From assembly GCA_964344035.1 (NCBI GenBank), contig CAYFLK010000005.1, positions 1 through 64,000 of the forward strand: a DNA stretch of 64,000 nucleotides, in the 5' to 3' direction. This document shows positions 34,295 to 44,349 of this stretch, piece by piece. Made by a program: the position numbers and the translations under genes. Origin of the DNA: UBA1014 sp964344035 (GTDB lineage: Bacteria > SAR324 > NAC60-12). The stretch's first letter is position 1, and each line of letters starts with the position of its first letter. The notes beneath the pieces are model-generated. The model made no database searches and was not told the DNA's origin. It was given only the letters and a program-made list of their open reading frames with translations.

Positions 34295-35863
34295 TCAGAT
34301 GCTGACTGACTCAAGTTTTTGTCGCTGCAGATAAACCCAGTCAAAGAAAAACCGGGTCACCACGATAGCCGTGAACATGCTGGCGATGATCCCGATGGAT
34401 AGCGTAACCGCGAACCCCTTGATCGGTCCGGTGCCGAATTGTAGCAGGGCCAGGGCGGCAAAGAGGGTGGTCACGTTGGCGTCAAGAATTGTGCGGAACG
34501 CTTTGTCGAATCCTTCCTTGACTGCGCCGCGGGGATGTCCCGTACGGCGGATTTCCTCGCGTATACGCTGGAAAATAAGTACATTTGCGTCAACCGCCAT
34601 CCCGATAGTAAGTACAATGCCCGCCATTCCAGGGAGCGTCAGAGTCGCCCCGAACGCCCCAAGCACGGAGATAATCAGCACCACGTTGAACACCAGCGCG
34701 GTTGCGGCGAAAACGCCCGCCAGCCGGTAGTAGGCAATTATGAAAACTAAAACCAGCGCACTGCCAAAAAGAAGCGACATCAAACCCTGGCGGACCGAAT
34801 CCTCGCCCAGGCTGGCGCCGACGGTTCTTTCCTCGCGAATGTTAATCGGCGCAGGCAGGGACCCTGAACGCAACACCAGTGCCAGATCGCTGGCTTCCTC
34901 GGTGGTGAACTGCCCGGAGATCGAGGCTTCACCCCCGGTGATTGCTTCTCGTATCACCGGCGCTGACTGCACTTTGTTGTCCAACACAATCGCCAGGTTG
35001 CGCCCGCGGTAGCGCTGGGTGATCTTGGCAAAACGGTCCGCGCCTAATGAATCAAAACTCAGGGCAACGTAAGGCTGGTTGGTTTGCGGGTCAAAGCGCA
35101 CACGTGCGTCACGGATGAACTCGCCGGTGAGCAGGACCTTTTTTTCCAGCACGTAGGGTCGCCTGGAGATCAGCTTGTTCGTGGCCTTGTCCCAGATTTC
35201 CTCATACTTCACCACTTCGGTAAGCCGATTATAGGTATTCTGAGTAGCGTCCGTGTTGACCAGGTTGAATTCCAGCACCGCCTGCGGTCCGATAAGTTCT
35301 ATCGCCCGGTCACGGTCCTTCAGACCGGGAAGCTGAATAACGATGCTGTTTTCTCCCTGTTGTTGAAGGGTCGGTTCGCTGATGCCCAATCCGTCGATAC
35401 GGTTGCGCAGCACCTCAAGCGCCTGGCTCACGGAATTTTTGCGTATCCGTTCCGCCTCATCGTCCCTGATTTTCAAAAAAACCAAGTCGTCCTGTTTCGT
35501 TTCGTCAAACTGAACCAGGATGCGGTCAAAGGGTGATTCTTCGAGTCTCACTTTCCGTCCCGGTTCCATCTCGATCACCACCGTGTTCGGCTGACGGCGG
35601 ACCTCGATGAAATCGATCTGCTCGTCAATCATCAGGTCCTCTATGTTTTCCGCGGTACGGCGTACGATTTCCTGAACAGCGACTTCGGTTTCAACTTCAA
35701 TATCAAGATACATTCCTCCCTGCAGATCGAGACCGAGATTGACTTTGTTTTCAATGGTCTGGGGGTCGACTCCATCACGATAAGCCTGCCAGGTGGGAAA
35801 AACGTAATAGAACGCCACCGCAAGCACGGCCAGGATCAAGATCCCTTTCAGTTTAATGTTCAT
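34295..35863 (-). CDS. secD: Protein translocase subunit SecD
   Basis: Large partner of SecF with a big periplasmic domain. From the chosen start at 35863 (MNIKLKGILILAVLAV) the protein has 522 residues, normal for SecD. It shows NLGLDLQGGMYL after the first helix, and FAATALVFNVVLIISVLGAFGATLTLPG. The proton-path region is IGMAVDANVLIFQRIREE. The frame remains open upstream to 35977 but that extension would overlap yajC and lacks family resemblance. yajC ends 28 bp before the start. Confidence 0.96.
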   Translation of the reverse strand: MNIKLKGILILAVLAVAFYYVFPTWQAYRDGVDPQTIENKVNLGLDLQGGMYLDIEVETEVAVQEIVRRTAENIEDLMIDEQIDFIEVRRQPNTVVIEMEPGRKVRLEESPFDRILVQFDETKQDDLVFLKIRDDEAERIRKNSVSQALEVLRNRIDGLGISEPTLQQQGENSIVIQLPGLKDRDRAIELIGPQAVLEFNLVNTDATQNTYNRLTEVVKYEEIWDKATNKLISRRPYVLEKKVLLTGEFIRDARVRFDPQTNQPYVALSFDSLGADRFAKITQRYRGRNLAIVLDNKVQSAPVIREAITGGEASISGQFTTEEASDLALVLRSGSLPAPINIREERTVGASLGEDSVRQGLMSLLFGSALVLVFIIAYYRLAGVFAATALVFNVVLIISVLGAFGATLTLPGMAGIVLTIGMAVDANVLIFQRIREEIRRTGHPRGAVKEGFDKAFRTILDANVTTLFAALALLQFGTGPIKGFAVTLSIGIIASMFTAIVVTRFFFDWVYLQRQKLESVSI

Positions 35864-35891
35864 CAGTTGTTCAGATAATAGTTTGGGGGGG

Positions 35892-36227
35892 TTAATCGTC
35901 CTCTTTTTTGCCCGAGGCTTCTTTTTCCATACGGGACACCTGGTTGCGTTCAAGCTGCACCCGGACCTTGTCGGCAATCTCCACCGTCATCCGATCGTCT
36001 CCCACCTTGATCACCGTCCCGAAGATGCCGCCTGTAGTGACAATCCGGTCCCCTTTCTTCAGGTTGGACACCATCTGCTGGTGTTCCTTCTGTTTTTTCT
36101 GGTGGGGACGGATGAGAAAGAACCAGAACACCGCCACGATGAGAATTAGCGGTACGAATGAGATAAACGGGCTGGCCTGTGCGCCTCCGGGGCCTTGCGC
36201 GTAGACAATCGATTCAAACGGAAACAT
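35892..36227 (-). CDS. yajC: Preprotein translocase accessory subunit YajC
   Basis: Single-pass inner-membrane protein associated with SecDF. The 111-residue product has one transmembrane helix (SFVPLILIVAVFWFFLIRP) followed by the signature HQKKQKEHQQMVSNLKKGDRIVTTGGI and a short beta-rich tail. The ATG at 36227 is preceded by GAAGGGA; an ATG ten codons earlier is also in frame. First gene of yajC-secD-secF. The tRNA-modifying tgt and queA often found upstream in other bacteria are absent here. Confidence 0.95.
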   Translation of the reverse strand: MFPFESIVYAQGPGGAQASPFISFVPLILIVAVFWFFLIRPHQKKQKEHQQMVSNLKKGDRIVTTGGIFGTVIKVGDDRMTVEIADKVRVQLERNQVSRMEKEASGKKEDD

Positions 36228-36339
36228 GGGAATCCCTTCAACTGGAATGAAAAGCAAAACTATTTTTTTTATCAGCTTTTCTAAGAAACTTCACGTGAAA
36301 AGCGGAAGAATCTGGAATGAGGGAGAATTGCCGGGTTTT

Positions 36340-37155
36340 TTACCGTGAATAAGGCATGTTCATCAGCATCCTGACATTTTCTGTGCCCAGGGCAATGGGA
36401 GCGCTGGACCGGCCGATCACTTCACCCGGCGCTGATTCGAAAGGCTGTTGGTTTTTATCAGTGAGAATACGCAGGGAATAGCTTCCGCTAAGGGATGTCC
36501 CCGGCATTGCATCGGCAGCGCCAATTGCAAATGATTGGGGCAGACGGAATGCGGGGAGAATCTTGAATGCCGCGGGACGCCCCTGCTTGGGATCGAAGAG
36601 CATGATCACCATCCGATCAGAAGACTCGATGTGTTCCCTCATTTCAGGAACAACGTCTACAGTCCCACTGATGGATACTGCCGCAGCAGTGCGGGACCCC
36701 GCGGTCAAATCCGGGGGAAGGTCGGTGAAAGGACGATCGAGGAGGTATTCAACTTCCTCACTGCCAAGTTTCATAGGCGCCGTCAAAATTCCCCTCACTT
36801 CCCCCCGTGAAGGATGCTCCGGGTTTCCGTCCTTGTCCGTGATCACCAGCATTCGGTAGGCGCCTTGAAGTGGTTTACCGGCATCAGCCTGACCGATCCG
36901 GAAGGTTACTGGTGGAATAAACGGATTGAGGACACGAATTGCCGCGGGATTCAGCGAACCGGGTTCGAAAAGATAAATGTAGGCATTGTCGGTACGCACA
37001 ATATTTGCGTTGGTTTCCGGGGTCGCCTGAATGACGCCGCTGATTCCAACCTGGATTTGAGCCTCGTTGCGAACCAATTCCTGCCAAAGAGCATAGCCCA
37101 GCAGTGATAAAAAACCAGATACGAGCAAACTGTAAAACAAACGGTTCCGGGACAT
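36340..37155 (-). CDS. Membrane-anchored protein with two tandem CcmI C-terminal-like domains
   Basis: A 271-residue protein with one N-terminal membrane helix (residues about 7-25) and two repeats at about 38-141 and 162-268. Each repeat follows the same order: GVSG or SISG opening, PE..., a YLFEPG or MLFDPKQGRPAA segment, PPVTF or PQSF, then a ...L.GAYRMLVITDKDG-type strand and a GEVRG or GEVIG segment. This pattern resembles the C-terminal periplasmic domain of the cytochrome c biogenesis protein CcmI/CycH. No heme or TPR motif is seen. It could be an apocytochrome chaperone or an unrelated adaptor. It stands alone between yajC and gltD. Confidence 0.55.
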   Translation of the reverse strand: MSRNRLFYSLLVSGFLSLLGYALWQELVRNEAQIQVGISGVIQATPETNANIVRTDNAYIYLFEPGSLNPAAIRVLNPFIPPVTFRIGQADAGKPLQGAYRMLVITDKDGNPEHPSRGEVRGILTAPMKLGSEEVEYLLDRPFTDLPPDLTAGSRTAAAVSISGTVDVVPEMREHIESSDRMVIMLFDPKQGRPAAFKILPAFRLPQSFAIGAADAMPGTSLSGSYSLRILTDKNQQPFESAPGEVIGRSSAPIALGTENVRMLMNMPYSR

Positions 37156-37231
37156 TGGAACTCAGAATCTGAACAGATGACCCAGGGAATCTGGGAATAT
37201 AATCACCACAGTGAAACCCTGTAAATAAAAA

Positions 37232-37292
37232 ACCTTCATACCCCCTTGACCCATCTTTTTCAAAAGTAGGAATTGGGCATCCCTCATTGAAA
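37232..37292. repeat. C-rich palindromic repeat, copy B (degenerate)
   Basis: Intergenic segment with CCCCCTTGACCC, TTTTTCAAAAGTAGGAATTGGG and CATCCC. These elements resemble, in order, those of the C-rich palindromes near 16172 and 63208, but with more mismatches. Confidence 0.4.
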
Positions 37293-37367
37293 AATAGCCT
37301 TTCACCGGCTTTGCTGGGGAGGGATCGTGGAGTATTTGTGGTGTTGGTTTAATGAAGAATTTTTAAT

Positions 37368-38885
37368 TCACGCCAGGCATTCCGCCAATGGCGATGTTGG
37401 AAGGGCGGTGCTGCCCATCAGGTATTGATCGATGCAACGCGCGGCTTCCCTCCCTTCCCAAATGGCCCACACTACAAGTGAAGCCCCACGTTTAGCGTCT
37501 CCGGCAACAAACACTCCGTCCACATTGGTCATGTAGTGCTGATCGGCTTTGACATGAAACATCGGCTGACCGGTTTTCAGCATTTCGTTCACCTGTGCAG
37601 GATAACGGCTTTCATTGATTCCGCGGATGCTCATTTCCACGTCCAGGTTTTCCAGGAGTCCCTCCAATCGTGGACCGAGGAATCCCAATGCCAGCAACAC
37701 AAGGTCGGTCTTCACCGTAAATTCCGTTCCCGCAACACGTTTCATGGACCACCCGCTACCCTTCGGTTCCCAGGCAACACGAACCGCATGCAATTCGCTG
37801 ACGCGGCCTAGATCATCCCCGCTCAGTGATTCGGTTAGGATGTTAGCGCGGCAGTCCGTCACGGCTTCTTCATGAACTGGGGTTCGTTGGGGAACCATAT
37901 CGACGAGTTCAAACTGATGAATTTTAGCCCGCACTCCTTGACGGTTGAGGTTTCCCAGACAATCCGCCGCGGTGAATCCTCCACCGAGGATAACCGGGCG
38001 CTTGTCAGCGGTTATAATCTTGCCGGGCACTGCGTGAGGGTTTCCGGCCGCTTCGCGGTTGCATTGCGGTAGAAAATCCATTGCATAATGCACCCCCCCT
38101 AAATTGCTGCCCTCGACTGCCAGTTTCCTTGCCACCTGGGCTCCGGTAGCAATCAGCATCGCATCATGCTGATCGCGAACCTCCGCCACGGAGAGATCCA
38201 TGCCGACATCACAGCCGGTCTGGAATTCGACCCCTTCTGCACGCAACTGTTCTATCCTCTGTCCCACCAGCGCTTTATCAAGTTTGAAATCCGGAATTCC
38301 ATAAACGAGAAGCCCTCCTATGCGGTCTTCCTTTTCGTACACGGTAACCTGATGCCCGGCGCGGCGGAGCTGCTGCGCGGCGGCAAGCCCGGCTGGTCCT
38401 GAACCTACGACGGCAACGTGTTTACCTGTTTCAGATTGGGGAGGAACGGGTTTAATCCATTGCTCGCTCCAGCCCCTGTCGGCGATATGCTTTTCAATCT
38501 GTTCAATGGTGATCGCGTGTTTCTTATGCTTTTTTTCCGCTGTATCGAGGGTGTAGTGCTCGTTCAGCACACATGAATCCTCGCAAGGGGCAGGGCAGAT
38601 GCGGCCAGTGAATTCAGGGAAATTGTTGGTGCTGTGCAGGACCGCGAGGGCTTCCCTCCATTGTCCGCGGTAAACCAGGTCGTTCCAGTCGGGGATCATG
38701 TTTCCGAGTGGACATCCCGTGTGACAGAAGGGCACCCCGCAATCCATGCATCGCGACGCCTGTTTGACTAGGTCCGGAACCGCGTAGTGTAGATCGTATT
38801 CCCGGAAATCGTGGACGCGTTCAGCAACAGGCCTGCGCGGGACAGGCTGCTTTTCAAACTCAAGAAATCCGGTATCCTTGCCCAT
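37368..38885 (-). CDS. gltD: Glutamate synthase (NADPH) small subunit
   Basis: FAD flavoprotein that feeds electrons from NADPH to the large subunit. The 505-residue product has the N-terminal cysteine-rich iron-sulfur region CMDCGVPFCHTGCPLGN and CPAPCEDSC. The first FAD dinucleotide loop is VVGSGPAGLAAAQQLRRAG, and the NADPH loop is VILGGGFTAADC. A C-terminal GVFVAGDAKRGASLVVWAI follows. Slightly longer than many GltD. It is 20 bp downstream of gltB on the same strand, so the two form an operon. Confidence 0.96.
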   Translation of the reverse strand: MGKDTGFLEFEKQPVPRRPVAERVHDFREYDLHYAVPDLVKQASRCMDCGVPFCHTGCPLGNMIPDWNDLVYRGQWREALAVLHSTNNFPEFTGRICPAPCEDSCVLNEHYTLDTAEKKHKKHAITIEQIEKHIADRGWSEQWIKPVPPQSETGKHVAVVGSGPAGLAAAQQLRRAGHQVTVYEKEDRIGGLLVYGIPDFKLDKALVGQRIEQLRAEGVEFQTGCDVGMDLSVAEVRDQHDAMLIATGAQVARKLAVEGSNLGGVHYAMDFLPQCNREAAGNPHAVPGKIITADKRPVILGGGFTAADCLGNLNRQGVRAKIHQFELVDMVPQRTPVHEEAVTDCRANILTESLSGDDLGRVSELHAVRVAWEPKGSGWSMKRVAGTEFTVKTDLVLLALGFLGPRLEGLLENLDVEMSIRGINESRYPAQVNEMLKTGQPMFHVKADQHYMTNVDGVFVAGDAKRGASLVVWAIWEGREAARCIDQYLMGSTALPTSPLAECLA

Positions 38886-38905
38886 TTGTTTACAATCCTC
38901 AGTGG

Positions 38906-41900
38906 TCAGGCTGCCCGGGTTTTGATTTGTTCAAGCACCATCCGGTATTCGATTGGCATCACTTTGACAAACATCGTAAGCGTGGTTTCCCAGTCATCCA
39001 GTTGTTGTGCGGCCAGGGCACTTCCGGTGTACTGCTGATGACGACTGATAAATTGGTGCAGCCATTGCTGTTCTTCATTGTCATCAACTGTTTCAAGTTC
39101 GACCATCCCCGGGTTGCATAATTCCGGGAACCGTCGCTGAGAATCGTAAACGTAGGCAATCCCTCCGCTCATGCCCGCGGCAAAATTTTTCCCGGTTGGC
39201 CCGAGCACAACGACCCTCCCTCCGGTCATGTATTCGCAACCGTGGTCTCCGACCCCTTCTACCAGCGCAGAGGCGCCGCTGTTACGCACGGCGAAGCGTT
39301 CGCCTGCCACGCCGCGGAAAAAGGCCTCCCCGGCGGTGGCCCCGTAAAGCACTGTATTGCCGATGAGGATGTTTTCATCCGCTTTGAAGATCGACTTTTC
39401 AGGGGGATAGACTATCAGCCTGCCCCCGCTCAACCCCTTGCCGGTATAATCGTTGGCATCCCCTTCTAGTTCAAGCGTCACCCCGGCAGAGAGGAATGCG
39501 CCAAAACTTTGACCCGCGGAACCGTTCATGCGGCAATGGATAGTGTGATCAGGCAAACCAGCCGCGCCGTGTTTTTTTGCGATGGCGCTGCTAAGCAGCG
39601 TTCCTACCGCGCGGTTGATGTTCAGCACATCGGAATGGATTTGTACAGGGATTTGCTGTTCGATGGCGGGTCTTGCTTCACGGATAAGCTGATGATCAAG
39701 TTGTTTCTCCAGGCCGTGATCCTGTTTTTGCGTGCAATACAGGGTGTCGTCCCGGCCGACAGGAACACGGTGCAGGATATCCGCCAGGTTGACATGACGA
39801 GCTTTCCAGTGATCCGGACTCTCACGCTGCACGAGCAGATCGGTACGCCCGACCATTTCGTCAAACCTGCGTATGCCAAGCTGGGCCATGATTTCCCTCA
39901 CTTCCTCGGCAACAAAGAAGAAATAGCGGATGACATGCTCAGGCTGTCCAACGAATTTCCTGCGCAGTTCGGGTTTCTGTGTGGCAATGCCGACCGGGCA
40001 AGTGTTGAGGTGGCATTTACGCATCATTATACAGCCGATGGCAATCAAGGGGGCGGTGGAAAAACCGAATTCCTCTGCGCCAAGCATCGCGGCGATGGCA
40101 ACGTCACGACCGGTTTTCAACTGCCCGTCGGTCTGCAACCGTACCCTTCCGCGCAGCCGGTTGAGAAGCAGAGTCTGGTGCGCCTCCGAGAGTCCCAATT
40201 CCCAGGGCACGCCCGCGTGTTTGATGGATGTCAGTGGAGAAGCCCCTGTCCCCCCGTCGTGTCCGGCAATGGTAATGATATCCGCATGTGCCTTGGCAAC
40301 ACCGGCGGTGATAGTGCCGACCCCTGCTTCAGCAACCAGCTTAACGTTTATTTTTGCCTCCGGGTTGGCGTTTTTCAGGTCGAATATAAGCTGCGCGAGG
40401 TCTTCAATCGAATAAATGTCATGATGCGGGGGAGGGGAAATCAAGGTCACTCCCGGAGTAGAATTGCGTACCTTGGCAATGTATTCACTGACTTTTTTTC
40501 CCGGCAGTTGTCCGCCTTCTCCTGGTTTTGCACCCTGGGCGATTTTTATCTGCAATTCAGTGCAGTTGACGAGGTAGTTGATAGTCACTCCGAATCTCCC
40601 GGATGCGACTTGTTTGATGGTGCTGATCGGCCAGTCCCCGTCCTTCCTGGGCGTGAAGCGAGCCTCGTCTTCGCCACCTTCCCCGCTGTTGCTGCGCGCG
40701 CCGATACGGTTCATGGCCACCGCAAGCGTTTCATGCGCTTCCTGGCTGATTGATCCGAGGGACATCGCACCGGTGGCGAATCGCTGGACTATGCTCTCCG
40801 CGGATTCCACCTCTTCGATTGGCGCAGGCTTACCCGGACGGAATTCCAGCAGTCCGCGTGGAGTTGACGTGTGGACCGTCTGATCATTTGCAATCCGGGA
40901 AAATTCCCGGTAAGCTTCCACGCTTTTTTGACGAGCGGCTTTTTGCAACAGGTTGGTGGTGACGGGGTTGATCTGGTGGTATTCTCCGCGTCTGCGCCAG
41001 AAGTAATGGCCTCCGGCTTCAAGTGTGTCACGGGTATCGAGTGAATGATTGAATGCCTCGTGGTACCGCATAAGCGTTTCCCGGCCGATTTCCCGCAACC
41101 CCACACCGCTGATGCGTGAAGGAGTCCCGGAAAAGTGTTCCCGCACCAGGTCCTCGTTCAAGCCGATCGCTTCAAAAATCTGCGCACCGCGGTAGCTCTG
41201 GATGGTGGAAATGCCCATTTTAGCAAACACCTTGAACATGCCCTTTTTTATGGCTTTACGGTAGTTGGAAATCACCTGCTCCTGGGTCAAATCCTGGGAC
41301 AGAAAATCTGATTCCCGCATCTGCTCAAATGTTTCATACGCAAGGTATGGATTTACCGCACCAGCGCCGTACCCGATCAACAAGCAGAAGTGCGCTATTT
41401 CACGCGCTTCACCGGTTTCCACGATCAGTCCGGCCCGCAACCGTACGCGCTGGCGGATCAGGTGATGATGCACCGCCGCGACGGCCAGCAACGCAGGGAT
41501 TGGAACATCACGCGGACCCACTCCCCGATCTGATAGCACCAGCAAATGTTTGCCTGACAGCACCGCGGACTCTGCCTGTCCGCACAGTTTCCTCAGCGCG
41601 GATTCCAGACCTCCTTCCCCGGAATCGGATTTGAAAAGTATCGGCAAGGTGGCGGATGAAAAATCCGGCTGGTCCAGTTCCTTGATAACGGCCAGCTCTT
41701 CATTGGTGAGGATCGGATGTTCCAGTTTGAGCATTCGCGCATGTTTTCCTGCTGGATCCAGGATGTTATGAGACCATCCCAGCCTGCTGGTCAGCGACAT
41801 CACCAGTTCCTCGCGGATCGAATCAATTGCCGGGTTGCTGACTTGAGCGAAAATCTGCTTGAAATAATCGTAAAGCATGCGAGGTTTTCTCGAAAGTACC

Positions 41901-43402
41901 GCCAGCGGGGTGTCATTTCCCATTGAACCAGTGCCCTCGGCAGCTTCCGTCACCATCGGCATCAGCAACACCATCAGGTCCTCACGGGTGTAACCGAAGA
42001 TTTTCTGTCGCTGCAGCAACGTCCCGAAATCAGTCACGGGAAGTGACTTTGCCTTTTTCAAGGAATCGAACGTGATTACGTTCTCATCCAGCCATTGCTG
42101 GTAGGGACGTGCTTGACTAAGCCCGGATTTTAATTCCCTGTCATCAATGATCCTACCCTCCCGCAGGTCCACCAGGAACATCCGGCCGGGCTGCAGCCGT
42201 CCTTTGCTCACTACCTCTTCGGGAGGAATGTCCACCGCGCCGACTTCGGAGGCCATGATAACCCGCTGGTCCCTTGTCACCATGTAGCGTGCAGGGCGCA
42301 GCCCGTTCCGGTCAAGAATGGCGCCGATCTGCACCCCATCGGTGAAAGCCAGTGCGGCTGGTCCGTCCCAGGGTTCCATCAGATGTTCGTGGTATTCATA
42401 AAACGCCCGTTTTTCCACGGTCATGTCCGGGTTGTTCTCCCAGGCTTCAGGAACGAGCATGAGCATCGCGTGGGCCATCGAGTAGCCGGACTGGATGAGG
42501 AATTCGAGGACATTGTCCATGCACGCTGAATCGCTTCCCCGTGGTATGACGATCGGCATCAGTTGATGGATGTCTTCATAAAGCGGCGATTCCAGTGTCG
42601 GGCGCCGCGCTTTCATCCAGTTGATGTTGCCGCGCAGGGTGTTGATCTCCCCGTTGTGCGCAAGGTAGCGGAAGGGCTGTGCGAGATCCCACCGAGGGAA
42701 GGTATTGGTCGGGAAACGAGTATGGGCCAGCACCAGCGCGGACGTTACCCTGGGATCGGCAAGGTCGGTGAAAAAACGGTCCATCTGATGCGGAATCAGC
42801 ATTCCCTTGTAAACGATCACCCGCGAAGACATGCTGATGATCATGAATTGCTCTTCATCCTGCAAGGCGTTACGTATCGTCTTGCGAGTAACATAAAGCA
42901 GGCGTTCAAAAGTCTTATCGTCCACGATCCGGTTTCCCATGCCGACAAAAATCTGCCGGATTACCGGCATCGCTTCCGCGGCCTGAAGCCCGACATGACG
43001 GGTATCGACCGGCACGTTGCGCCAGCCGAGCAGATCAAGCCCGCAATCGACGATGGTGCTTTCCACCACCGACCCGCAGTGCTGACGGTGCTCACGCTCC
43101 TGGGGAAGAAACACTGTCCCTACCCCGTATTCTCCGGGACAGGTAAGTTCGAACCCGCACCTGTAGCACTCCGCCGCAAGGAATTCATGAGGGACCTGAA
43201 ACAGGATACCGGACCCGTCACCTGTTTCCGGGTCAGCACCAAGGGCGCCTCGGTGGTCGAGATTGCACATCAGCTTCAACCCTTGACGGACTATTTCATG
43301 CGATTTGCGGTTTTTCATGTCCGCCACAAACCCCACCCCGCAGCTGTCGTGTTCCAACCGAGGATCGTATAGTCCCTGTTTTTCAGGGTAGAGCATGTTC
43401 AT
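38906..43402 (-). CDS. gltB: Glutamate synthase (NADPH) large subunit
   Basis: Makes two glutamates from glutamine and 2-oxoglutarate. From ATG 43402 the product has 1498 residues. The N-terminal class II glutamine amidotransferase domain starts at the catalytic Cys in LEHDSCGVGFVADM, exposed after removal of about 20 residues. A central domain and the FMN-binding synthase domain follow, with SGEGGEDEARF, AGHDGGTGASPLTSIKHAG and the Cys cluster CIMMRKCHLNTCPVGIATQ for the 3Fe-4S centre. The GXGXG beta-helix repeat closes it (TGGRVVVLGPTGKNFAAGMSGG). The frame is open 46 codons further upstream but that part is not family-like. Confidence 0.97.
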   Translation of the reverse strand: MNMLYPEKQGLYDPRLEHDSCGVGFVADMKNRKSHEIVRQGLKLMCNLDHRGALGADPETGDGSGILFQVPHEFLAAECYRCGFELTCPGEYGVGTVFLPQEREHRQHCGSVVESTIVDCGLDLLGWRNVPVDTRHVGLQAAEAMPVIRQIFVGMGNRIVDDKTFERLLYVTRKTIRNALQDEEQFMIISMSSRVIVYKGMLIPHQMDRFFTDLADPRVTSALVLAHTRFPTNTFPRWDLAQPFRYLAHNGEINTLRGNINWMKARRPTLESPLYEDIHQLMPIVIPRGSDSACMDNVLEFLIQSGYSMAHAMLMLVPEAWENNPDMTVEKRAFYEYHEHLMEPWDGPAALAFTDGVQIGAILDRNGLRPARYMVTRDQRVIMASEVGAVDIPPEEVVSKGRLQPGRMFLVDLREGRIIDDRELKSGLSQARPYQQWLDENVITFDSLKKAKSLPVTDFGTLLQRQKIFGYTREDLMVLLMPMVTEAAEGTGSMGNDTPLAVLSRKPRMLYDYFKQIFAQVSNPAIDSIREELVMSLTSRLGWSHNILDPAGKHARMLKLEHPILTNEELAVIKELDQPDFSSATLPILFKSDSGEGGLESALRKLCGQAESAVLSGKHLLVLSDRGVGPRDVPIPALLAVAAVHHHLIRQRVRLRAGLIVETGEAREIAHFCLLIGYGAGAVNPYLAYETFEQMRESDFLSQDLTQEQVISNYRKAIKKGMFKVFAKMGISTIQSYRGAQIFEAIGLNEDLVREHFSGTPSRISGVGLREIGRETLMRYHEAFNHSLDTRDTLEAGGHYFWRRRGEYHQINPVTTNLLQKAARQKSVEAYREFSRIANDQTVHTSTPRGLLEFRPGKPAPIEEVESAESIVQRFATGAMSLGSISQEAHETLAVAMNRIGARSNSGEGGEDEARFTPRKDGDWPISTIKQVASGRFGVTINYLVNCTELQIKIAQGAKPGEGGQLPGKKVSEYIAKVRNSTPGVTLISPPPHHDIYSIEDLAQLIFDLKNANPEAKINVKLVAEAGVGTITAGVAKAHADIITIAGHDGGTGASPLTSIKHAGVPWELGLSEAHQTLLLNRLRGRVRLQTDGQLKTGRDVAIAAMLGAEEFGFSTAPLIAIGCIMMRKCHLNTCPVGIATQKPELRRKFVGQPEHVIRYFFFVAEEVREIMAQLGIRRFDEMVGRTDLLVQRESPDHWKARHVNLADILHRVPVGRDDTLYCTQKQDHGLEKQLDHQLIREARPAIEQQIPVQIHSDVLNINRAVGTLLSSAIAKKHGAAGLPDHTIHCRMNGSAGQSFGAFLSAGVTLELEGDANDYTGKGLSGGRLIVYPPEKSIFKADENILIGNTVLYGATAGEAFFRGVAGERFAVRNSGASALVEGVGDHGCEYMTGGRVVVLGPTGKNFAAGMSGGIAYVYDSQRRFPELCNPGMVELETVDDNEEQQWLHQFISRHQQYTGSALAAQQLDDWETTLTMFVKVMPIEYRMVLEQIKTRAA

Positions 43403-43813
43403 TGATAGCTTATGGGTCCTGATTATTCTCTGGTTGCCCCGGGGTTCTCCGTGTCCCGGCGCGGATATCGATCCGCCCTGCAGCGAAAGTGTGGAGAGAT
43501 ACCTGAAACCTGCCGTTTCCCGGTAAGGATGCGGCGGCATGGCTGCCAGGCAGGCGAAGTGTCGATGTTACTCCGCACCTGGCGGGTGGGGCGATCAGGA
43601 TTGTTTCCAGAACGCTGAGGCTGAAGCTCGAATCGCGACATGACTCTCCAGCCCGTTTCCGTTGTTCCCGCATTTATATACGGGATTGAATCATAAGTGT
43701 ATAACATCGGTGGGGACTGAAATCAAGCCCGATTCCATGCATTGACTTGAAGCTGCTGCCATGCTGAAGGAAACTGAGGTTTATCGCATCTTTATTCATG
43801 TTCAAGGAATTCA
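43403..43813. other. Intergenic/leader region upstream of gltB
   Basis: About 410 bp between divergent genes. It must hold the gltB promoter and a long leader. I saw no coding frame I trust and no riboswitch I can name. Confidence 0.4.
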
Positions 43814-44026
43814 ATGGATGAACTGATTCAAAAAGCCTCGGATACAATCCGGAACGGGACGGCCCTTTTTCAGAACAACCGCACATTCCAGTACGGTGTG
43901 CTAGGTGGGTATCTGGTGCTGTGGCTGCTTTTTTCAGGCAGCCTGTTTCAAACCCTGCTGGCATCACTGGGAATGGGACTGGGGTGGATGGTGGGACGTA
44001 AACACACTGATCTGCCGGGAGAGTAG
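43814..44026 (+). CDS. Small single-pass membrane protein
   Basis: A 70-residue protein with a short amphipathic N-terminus and one or two hydrophobic stretches (YGVLGGYLVLWLLFSGSLFQTLLASLGMGLGWMVG). A positively charged end follows. AAGGA is placed five bases before the ATG, which supports it being real. No family recognised. It lies divergent from gltB and about 320 bp before the sulfur-carrier operon. Confidence 0.55.
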   Translation: MDELIQKASDTIRNGTALFQNNRTFQYGVLGGYLVLWLLFSGSLFQTLLASLGMGLGWMVGRKHTDLPGE

Positions 44027-44349
44027 CACAAATGCGGAATGCGCATTAAGAATGCCTGCATCGCGCTCAGCAATTTTATCCCTGCCGATTTCCCGGCCAG
44101 TTTGTCCAAAGTGAGATGAGGACGACCCGGAGGCGTAGTGTTGTCTGTTCCAAGCTCGACAGGGTTTCACGGATTCCGCTGACCATGCGTTTCCTTTAAG
44201 GGGAACCGCATTTCTCTTCCGGAGTCCGAACGTTTTCTTCTTACATTCCTGACATGGCATGCTATATTCAGTTATGCTGGATATTTATCTGAGCAACGAA
44301 GAAGCACCAAAACACTGTATAAGTCACAACCAAATCCAAGGAGCATGTA
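44027..44349. other. Intergenic region before the sulfur-carrier operon
   Basis: About 320 bp without a convincing gene. It contains an imperfect hairpin near 44174-44201, with ATGCG paired to CGCAT and TTCC to GGAA. Its position would be in the upstream leader of the MoaD-like gene or after the small membrane protein. I could not match it to a known riboswitch. A 98-codon frame on the minus strand has no recognisable product. Confidence 0.4.

Noticed and set aside
34295..35977. Longer SecD starting at 35977
   Set aside because: The extra 38 codons overlap yajC and do not resemble the SecD N-terminus, which begins cleanly at 35863.
43964..44260. A 98-codon minus-strand frame before the sulfur-carrier operon
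   Set aside because: It overlaps the end of a better-supported small gene, and its product is low-complexity without family marks.
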